Assembly: GCF_029946515.1 (NCBI RefSeq)
Contig: NZ_JARZHH010000007.1
Location: 174,708-238,707 of the forward strand
DNA length: 64,000 bases
Reading direction: 5' to 3'
DNA from: Polyangium sp. 6x1
Lineage (GTDB): Bacteria; Myxococcota_A; Polyangia; Polyangiales; Polyangiaceae
The translations under genes and the position numbers were made by a program. The first letter of the stretch is position 1; each line of letters opens with the position of its first letter. Below the pieces are notes generated by a model. It saw only the letters and a program-made list of their open reading frames with translations. It was not told where the DNA came from and did no database searches. Below, piece by piece: positions 56,850 to 64,000 of this stretch.

Positions 56850-58229
56850 TCATTGCTCGAGCACGAGGACCGATTTGTCGTAATAGGACGCGACGACCGC
56901 GCGGGAGCTGTCGCGCGTGACGTCCACCGCGCAGACGCCCGCGCCCGTGGGAATCGTGGCGACGATGCGGAGCGGATCGCCGGCAATGACGGCCACGCCG
57001 CTGCCCTTCGGCGGCCGCTCCATGCCGCCGAGCGCGACGAAGAGCGTGCGGCCGTCCGGCGAGGCCGCGCCCGCGCAAGGCGAGCCGTCGAGCATGAGCG
57101 TGCTCGTGACCTTCATCGTGGCGAGGTCGACGACCGTCACCGTGCGCGCCTTGCTGTCGAGCGTGACGCCGAGGCGATCGTCGTTCAGGAGGAACCCCTG
57201 CTCCGGGCCCAGGCCCACGGCCGTCGACTTGACCTGCGTGGTCGCGGCGATGTCGAGGAGCACGGCCCTGTTCGAGACGCGGTCCGGGAAGAAGAGCGAG
57301 CCGCCGTCCCGAGAGATCGCGCCAGCGCGCGGCTCGCGGCCGACGAAGACGCTGCGACGCGTGGCGCCGAAGGGCTCCTCGCTCGGATCGAAGAGGTCGA
57401 TCCACGCGCCCGCGGCGCGGCCGCCGTGCGAGAGCGCGCCCATCGCCGCGAGGTACGGGCGGTTCTCGGCGCGGACGAGGAAGAGCTGGCCCGTCGCGTG
57501 CGGCAAGGTGATGTCCGCGAGGCGCACGCCCGTCGGCAAGTCGAAGCGCGCGACGCGCTTGCCGTCGATGGTCGAGGCCACGACGCTGCGGCCGTCCGGC
57601 ATCGGCACGATCTCACCGGGGCTCCGGCCGACGTCGAGCAGCACCGGATCACGATCCCAGGCCGACGTGTCCATCACCGGGATCCGCGCCGCGTCCTCGT
57701 GCCGGAGGACCGCGACGTACCGGTCGAACAGCATCCGGATCTCGTCGCCCTGCGCCGGCATCGACGCCTTGTGCACGAGCTCGCCCGTCTTCAGCTTGTA
57801 CTCGCGCAGCGTGGCGTCGTCGGCGCTGACGTAGACGCTCGTGCCCTTCGGATGGAAGACGACGTCGAGCGGGTGGGCGTCGCCGAGGCGGATCTCGCGG
57901 GTCTTCCAGCGCTTCTGCGGGTCGGCCGGCGTGGGCTCGGGCTCGGCCTCGATCTCGGGGCCGATCGAGCCAGGACGCGGCGCGCCCGCGGCGCTGCTCG
58001 ATCCCGCAGGGTCGAGGTTCGTCAGCGGAGGCGCCTCGCCGACGGGGGACTCGCGTCCGCCGACGACGACGGCGAAGAGCGTCCCGGCGAGCGCGATGCC
58101 GCCGAGGATCACGCGCGGCACGCGCGGCTGCGCTTCCGGGACGAGCCACGCCTTGCACGCGCGGCACTTGCGCGCGCCGAAGACGATCGGCGCTTTGCAC
58201 GCAGGGCACGGGACGCGCTGCTGGCTCAT
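56850..58229 (-). CDS. Zinc-ribbon, single-membrane-span beta-propeller protein A
   Basis: The protein has 459 residues. The ATG at 58229 overlaps the upstream stop as ATGA. The N-terminus is a zinc ribbon (CPACKAP then CRACKAW), then one membrane helix (about 50-68), a Pro/Glu-rich spacer, and a C-terminal beta-propeller with blades such as GDAHPLDVVFHPKGTSVYVS, ASPDGRTLFVALGG and DVTRDSSRAVVASYYDKSVLVLE. The ribbon should be cytoplasmic and the propeller periplasmic. Function is unknown. It is the second gene of a pair with the related protein encoded just upstream. Confidence 0.8.
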   Translation of the reverse strand: MSQQRVPCPACKAPIVFGARKCRACKAWLVPEAQPRVPRVILGGIALAGTLFAVVVGGRESPVGEAPPLTNLDPAGSSSAAGAPRPGSIGPEIEAEPEPTPADPQKRWKTREIRLGDAHPLDVVFHPKGTSVYVSADDATLREYKLKTGELVHKASMPAQGDEIRMLFDRYVAVLRHEDAARIPVMDTSAWDRDPVLLDVGRSPGEIVPMPDGRSVVASTIDGKRVARFDLPTGVRLADITLPHATGQLFLVRAENRPYLAAMGALSHGGRAAGAWIDLFDPSEEPFGATRRSVFVGREPRAGAISRDGGSLFFPDRVSNRAVLLDIAATTQVKSTAVGLGPEQGFLLNDDRLGVTLDSKARTVTVVDLATMKVTSTLMLDGSPCAGAASPDGRTLFVALGGMERPPKGSGVAVIAGDPLRIVATIPTGAGVCAVDVTRDSSRAVVASYYDKSVLVLEQ

Positions 58230-59701
58230 CGCACCACCCACGCGACCTTGGCCCAATCCGAGAAGACGAGCGCCATGCGGCCGTCCGGCGTCAGCCGCAC
58301 GCGCTTGGGCTCGCCCGAGAGCGGAAGGAGCTTCACCGCGTAGGACTCGAGATCCACGAGCGCGAGCGAGCCCGCGCCATCACCCGTGAGCGTCACGAGC
58401 GCCTGCTCGCCGTCGGGCGTGACCACGAGGTCGGTCGCCCGCCCGTTGAACGGGATGTGCCGCGCGAGCTCGCCCTTCGCGAGGTCGAAGACCTCGAGCG
58501 CGCGCCCCTCGTGGCAACGCACGAGCGCGCGACGGCCGCGGCGCACGAGCTCGATTTGCTCGGGCTCGTCGCAGGTCTGGATTCGCTCGCGGCGCCGCAC
58601 CGCGCCCGACGGCAGCCATTCGAGCGGCACGAGCGCGTCCTCGGCGCGGAGGACGACGTAACTCGCGCTGCCGTCCGGGGTCATGAGCACGCTGACGGGG
58701 TTGCCGAGCAACGACGTGCGCACGCGGTCCTGCTGCGACGCGAGCCGGCTCGGATCGAACGCGTACACGGCGCCGCCCGCAGGATCTCGCAGGCCCGGCA
58801 GCGGGACCTGGCCCGTCGTGCCGAGCGCGCGCGTGCCCGTGTCGTCGACGCCCATCGGCCCGACCGGATCGTCGCCGAAATGGATGCGGTCGATCTCCGC
58901 GTGGTACTCCGTCGCCACGATCGCGACCGCGTGCGCCGAGGGGAGCGACACGAGCGCGCGCCGGCCGTTCGCCCCGACCGACACCTGCCCGACCATCGCG
59001 CCGAGATCGATCGTCTTCTGCAGGCCCGTCGTGGCCGCGTCGACGACGTAGAGCCGCTGCGGCGAGGTCGCGTAGAGGTGCTCGCCGACGCGGTAGAGGC
59101 CCTTGATCTGCGGCGCGTCGCTGACCAGCGTGACGAGCGCGCCGGTGCGCGCGTCGTGGACCTCGATGCCGTTGAGCAGCGCGAGCGCGAAGCGATCCGC
59201 GTCGAGCGGCAAGGCGTCGGAGACGTCCTTCGGCAGCGCGAACGGGCCGGTCACGAGGGGCTGTTCGCCGAGGTGTCCGACATCGTTCGGCTTTTGCCAG
59301 ACGCACTGGCCGACCTGGCAAGCCTCGCCGTGCCAGCAGGGCGAGGTGCAGGTCGGCGTGACGGCGCTCGGCGAGCGCGAGGCGGCGCGCGGCGGGAGGA
59401 ACCGGCCCGGGGCGAGGCTGCGGAGGGCGATGCCGGTCGCGAGCACGGAGACCATCGCGAGGCCCGTGACGAGCGGACGCCAGTGGAGCGACAGCCAGCT
59501 CGGCGCCTTGACCGTCGCCGCGCCCGTGCGAAGGCTCTTGCTGCCCGCGAGGGGCTCGTCGCACTCGGGGCAGAGATCGACCCCGGGCGGCACGGACTCC
59601 AGGCACGTCGGGCACCGCAGCCGCTTCTTGCCGGCGTCGCGGACGGAGACCGGCGCGCTGGTCTTGGCGGGTGTCAGGGGAGGCGGTACGGCGTCGTGCA
59701 C
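58226..59701 (-). CDS. Zinc-ribbon, single-membrane-span beta-propeller protein B
   Basis: The protein has 491 residues from a GTG at 59701, the first start before the ribbon. Architecture matches the downstream protein: zinc ribbon (CPTCLES then CPECDEP), one membrane helix (about 75-95), then a short Cys-rich EGF-like segment (CTSPCWHGEACQVGQC) and a YVTN-type propeller (HLYATSPQRLYVVD, GANGRRALVSLP, MTPDGSASYVVLR, VTPDGEQALVTLTGDG). The two genes overlap by 4 bases and probably arose by duplication. It is divergent from the DsbA-like gene across 82 bases. Confidence 0.8.
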   Translation of the reverse strand: MHDAVPPPLTPAKTSAPVSVRDAGKKRLRCPTCLESVPPGVDLCPECDEPLAGSKSLRTGAATVKAPSWLSLHWRPLVTGLAMVSVLATGIALRSLAPGRFLPPRAASRSPSAVTPTCTSPCWHGEACQVGQCVWQKPNDVGHLGEQPLVTGPFALPKDVSDALPLDADRFALALLNGIEVHDARTGALVTLVSDAPQIKGLYRVGEHLYATSPQRLYVVDAATTGLQKTIDLGAMVGQVSVGANGRRALVSLPSAHAVAIVATEYHAEIDRIHFGDDPVGPMGVDDTGTRALGTTGQVPLPGLRDPAGGAVYAFDPSRLASQQDRVRTSLLGNPVSVLMTPDGSASYVVLRAEDALVPLEWLPSGAVRRRERIQTCDEPEQIELVRRGRRALVRCHEGRALEVFDLAKGELARHIPFNGRATDLVVTPDGEQALVTLTGDGAGSLALVDLESYAVKLLPLSGEPKRVRLTPDGRMALVFSDWAKVAWVVR

Positions 59702-59771
59702 GTTCGGCCGGTGAATACCCCGAGCGCGTCCCGGCGTCGAGTGGTGCAAAGCCGATCCGCCCCTGGCGGTG

Positions 59772-59777
59772 TAGTAT
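59772..59777 (+). promoter_or_regulatory. Possible -10 element (TAGTAT) of DsbA-like gene
   Basis: TAGTAT lies exactly 6 bases before the GTG start at 59784, with no Shine-Dalgarno sequence, matching the leaderless pattern seen elsewhere in the window. Confidence 0.4.
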
Positions 59778-59783
59778 CCGCGC

Positions 59784-60656
59784 GTGACTCTCCAAACGAT
59801 CTCTCCGCTCCTGGTCTTGACGATGCTCTTCGTGAGCGCGTGTGGCGGGAGCCAGCACGTGGACGGCGGCGGCGCCCTCGAGATCCAGAGGCCGAAAGAA
59901 ATGGGCGATCTCGTGCCGCGGGAACGCGAGACCGTCGAACGTCTGCTCGACGAGCTCATCGCGCCGTGCCCCGACCAGGCCGTGCCGCTCTCCACCTGCC
60001 TCGACGAGAAGCGATCGTGCAAGGCCTGCGAGCCCGCCGCGCGTTTCGTCACGGAGCGCGTGAAGGCAGGCCTCGGCCGCGCCGAGGCCACACGCGCCTA
60101 CGAGATCCGTTTCGGGAGCAAGGTGACCACGGTCGACGTCGCCGGCTCGCCGACGAAGGGCTCGGCGACCGCGCCCGTCACCCTCATGGTCTGGTCGGAC
60201 TTCGAGTGCCCCGCGTGCCGGAGGATCGTGCCGATGGTCGAGCATGTCGCCGCGGAGCACGCGGACGACGTGCGCCTCGTGCACAAGTTCTACCCGCTGC
60301 CGAGGCACGCCCACGCGGAGGTCGCGGCCCGCGCCGCGTACGCCGCGCAAAAGCAGGGGCGCTACTGGGAGATGGAGCACGCGCTCTTCGAGAACCAGGA
60401 CAAACTCGGCGACGCTGCGATCGGCGCGATCGCCGAGGAGCTCGGGCTCGACATGGGCAAGCTGCGCGCGGACATGCAGTCCGAGGCGGCGACGAAGACG
60501 ATCGAGCGCGACAAGGCCGACGCGGATCGAGCGGGCCTGATGGGCACGCCGTTCATCATGATCAACGGGCGCGAGTTCGACCTCGGCCTCTTCAAGCCCG
60601 AGCCCGACCTCGACGCGTGGGTGACGATGGAGATCGAGCTCGCCCGCGGGCGCTAG
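59784..60656 (+). CDS. DsbA-like thioredoxin-fold lipoprotein
   Basis: The protein has 290 residues with a signal ending FVSAC (Cys20). Residues about 50-115 carry four cysteines and end in a helix pair (KAGLGRAEATRAYEIRFG) that recalls CcmH-type domains; this part is uncertain. The thioredoxin domain has the redox motif CPAC (Cys142/Cys145) after VMWSDFE-like VWSDFE and a cis-Pro in GTPF, as in DsbA/DsbG and bacterial thiol oxidases. It probably makes or repairs disulfides in exported proteins. Its stop overlaps the convergent TssM-like gene by 4 bases (CTAG). Confidence 0.88.
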   Translation: MTLQTISPLLVLTMLFVSACGGSQHVDGGGALEIQRPKEMGDLVPRERETVERLLDELIAPCPDQAVPLSTCLDEKRSCKACEPAARFVTERVKAGLGRAEATRAYEIRFGSKVTTVDVAGSPTKGSATAPVTLMVWSDFECPACRRIVPMVEHVAAEHADDVRLVHKFYPLPRHAHAEVAARAAYAAQKQGRYWEMEHALFENQDKLGDAAIGAIAEELGLDMGKLRADMQSEAATKTIERDKADADRAGLMGTPFIMINGREFDLGLFKPEPDLDAWVTMEIELARGR

Positions 60657-61740
60657 CGGTTCATGCCCGCGACGATGATCGCGGCGATCCACACGAGCAG
60701 CGCGGAGCCGGCGAGGATCAAGGTCGCGAGGTCGTCGCGCCAGCGCACGCGCAGCGGCACGAGATCCTTCTCGGGCAGCGTGACCGTCTTGACGAGCGCG
60801 TGGATCGGCAGCCCGCCCGGCCGCATGCCCTGAGGCATCGACGCCGGGTAGAGGCCCATGCTCTGAAAGCGCGCGACGCCCGCGCGTTGCCGATCGCCGA
60901 CGCCGGGCACCGCGCTGCCGATGGCCATCGCGCGGAACCACGGCACGCGCTCGTAGGCGTTCGGCATCGCGAGCACGCCGAAGACGATGCGCAACCGGTC
61001 GAGCAGCTCGCGCACCTCCACGAGGTGCTGGTAGGCGCGGATGCGCGTCTCGACGTGCTCCTCGCCCGAGAGCTTGGCGAAGCAGAACATCTCGAAGCGC
61101 GCGGCGAGCCCGTCGATCTCCTCGCGGATCTTCGGCAGCGCGTCCTGCGGCGCGACCTCCTGGTGCAGCGTGAAGCCCCACGGGTCCTCGCGCTTGCGCT
61201 CGGCCGTCCACTGGAACACGTCGGCGAAGCCCCAGACCGTGTCGAAGCGCGTGAGGATCACGTACGTGGGCACGTCGCCGCCGATGTGCCTACCGATCTC
61301 CACGAGCACGTCGCGGTAGTTCTTCGCGTACGCCTGCACGCCGGCCTCGTCGAGATCGGCGAAGGCCGCGACGTTGAGGACGAGGATCAGCGCGTCGAGC
61401 GGCTCGCGCGGCCGCTTGCGCAGGAGCTCCTCGCAGAGCGCCTGGAGCAACGCCGGATCGCGCCGCGGTCCCATCACGTGGCCTTCGGGCTCGATGAACG
61501 CGCACTCCTCGGCCATCCAGTACGTGCAAAACGGCGTCGAGGACGCGGGCGGCAGCGGTCCATCACCGCCGGACCACGTGAGGAACTGCGAGCGGATCGC
61601 GGTCGTTCGCCCCATCCCCGGATCCCCGACGACGAGGTAGATCGGCACCTGGTAGGGCGGCTTCTTGCCCGGGTGCTTCTGCGCGATCGTCGCGAGCAGC
61701 GCGTCGATCTCCTGGGTGAACGGGCCGATCACGTTCGCCA

Positions 61741-61741
<1 letters not shown>
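60653..61741 (-). CDS. Short TssM/IcmF-like GTPase-domain protein with C-terminal anchor
   Basis: The protein has 362 residues and corresponds only to the cytoplasmic N-terminal domain of TssM (IcmF), which is normally over 1000 residues. Seen: VPIYLVVGDPGMGRTTAI, a Walker-A-like loop with Arg in place of the usual Lys; LILVLNVAAFADLDEAGV; YVILTRFDTVWGFADVF (base-binding segment); and one hydrophobic helix at the extreme C-terminus (LILAGSALLVWIAAIIVAG). There is no periplasmic domain. It overlaps the upstream TssL-like gene by one base (TGATG). It probably forms a membrane complex with TssL-like; the effector of the complex is unknown. Confidence 0.8.
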
Positions 61742-63772
<2,031 letters not shown>

Positions 63773-63798
63773 AGCTCGCTCCGAAGCGCACAAAACAG

Positions 63799-63836
63799 AA
63801 GCGCCCCGAAGCCTTCGCTCCGGGGCGCTTTCTTTT
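63799..63836 (+). terminator. Rho-independent terminator of eno
   Basis: AAGCGCCCCG (63799-63808) pairs perfectly with CGGGGCGCTT (63821-63830) around a 12-base loop, followed by TTTCTTTT-rich sequence. It lies 26 bases after the enolase stop and is the best textbook terminator in the window. Confidence 0.9.
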
Positions 63837-63864
63837 GGGCCGGCTCGCGCCGGGCCCTCACGTC

Positions 63865-64000
63865 TTACCAGCGATCGCCGCGATCCCGACCGCCGCGATC
63901 CCGGCCGCCGCCGCCGCCACGACCGCCGCGCCGGTCGCCGCCACGACCGCCGCCGCCACCGCCGCGACCGCCGCCGCCACCACCGCCGCCGCCGTAGCCG
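63865..64000 (-). CDS. Partial gene: Gly/Arg-rich C-terminus, probable RNA-binding protein
   Basis: The frame is open from the window edge to a TAA at 63865-63867. The 44 visible residues are almost only Gly with Arg and Asp, in RGG-type clusters, ending GGRDRGDRW. Such tails are typical of bacterial single-RRM RNA-binding proteins, common in myxobacteria, but the RRM itself would lie outside the window, so this is inference. It converges on enolase. Confidence 0.6.
   Translation of the reverse strand, partial: GYGGGGGGGGGRGGGGGGRGGDRRGGRGGGGGRDRGGRDRGDRW

Noticed and set aside
63880..64000. GCC/ACC-rich repeats at the window end, suggestive of a repeat array
   Set aside because: On the minus strand they read as a Gly/Arg-rich protein tail in one open frame; units are too short and irregular for CRISPR.

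Overview
The window is very GC-rich, tightly packed bacterial chromosome, and the gene content points to a myxobacterium of the Polyangium/Sorangium type (order Polyangiales). The signs are a chemosensory operon carrying a HEAT-repeat gene, a Ser/Thr kinase fused to AAA and TPR regions, a Myxococcus-type cysteine-rich repeat next to HYR domains, many lipoproteins of unknown function, and a wall-to-wall third-position G/C bias that produces long meaningless reverse-strand ORFs. No rRNA, tRNA, CRISPR array, prophage or plasmid feature was seen.

Layout. 1-1.2 kb: a VWA lipoprotein. 1.4-9.6 kb: one plus-strand chemosensory operon (receiver, CheA, two CheW, HEAT protein, CheR, CheB) with no chemoreceptor gene, closed by a GC stem-loop. 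9.7-17.8 kb: exported proteins (LysM lytic transglycosylase, phospholipase C-type phosphoesterase, di-heme cytochrome c peroxidase lipoprotein, HYR-repeat lipoprotein). 17.8-36.9 kb: two hybrid-type sensor kinases, an acidic protein, a bacterial alpha-2-macroglobulin, a DUF4180 protein, hydrolases, a TetR/FHA divergent pair and a BNR-repeat lipoprotein. 37.0-38.6 kb: a complete IS701-family element whose ends and CTAG target duplication can be read exactly. 38.6-48.3 kb: more cell-surface proteins, including a PHM-like copper monooxygenase and an LA_2272-type repeat protein. 48.4-52.2 kb: a 1253-residue kinase-AAA-TPR regulator. 52.1-59.7 kb: a gene interrupted by an in-frame TGA, a DUF6748-like lipoprotein, an M1 peptidase, a RidA-like protein and a tandem pair of zinc-ribbon/beta-propeller membrane proteins. 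59.8-64 kb: a DsbA-like lipoprotein, a two-gene TssM-like/TssL-like unit, enolase with a clear terminator, and the glycine-rich tail of a putative RNA-binding protein running off the end.

How genes work together. The chemosensory operon encodes a full phosphorelay and adaptation set that must borrow a receptor encoded elsewhere. The TssM-like and TssL-like proteins overlap by one base and both end in a single membrane anchor, which suggests a small membrane complex derived from type VI secretion parts. The zinc-ribbon propeller proteins overlap by four bases and probably act together.

Regulation. Several genes without a Shine-Dalgarno sequence have a TANNNT-like hexamer 6-8 bases before the start codon (1399, 32896, 36942, 38570, 56432, 59784 and probably 20558 and 28082), which suggests leaderless transcripts. 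The items most worth checking are the in-frame TGA gene at 52141-52530 with a SECIS-like hairpin, the minimal TssL/TssM pair, and the IS701 insertion that appears to rebuild a promoter.
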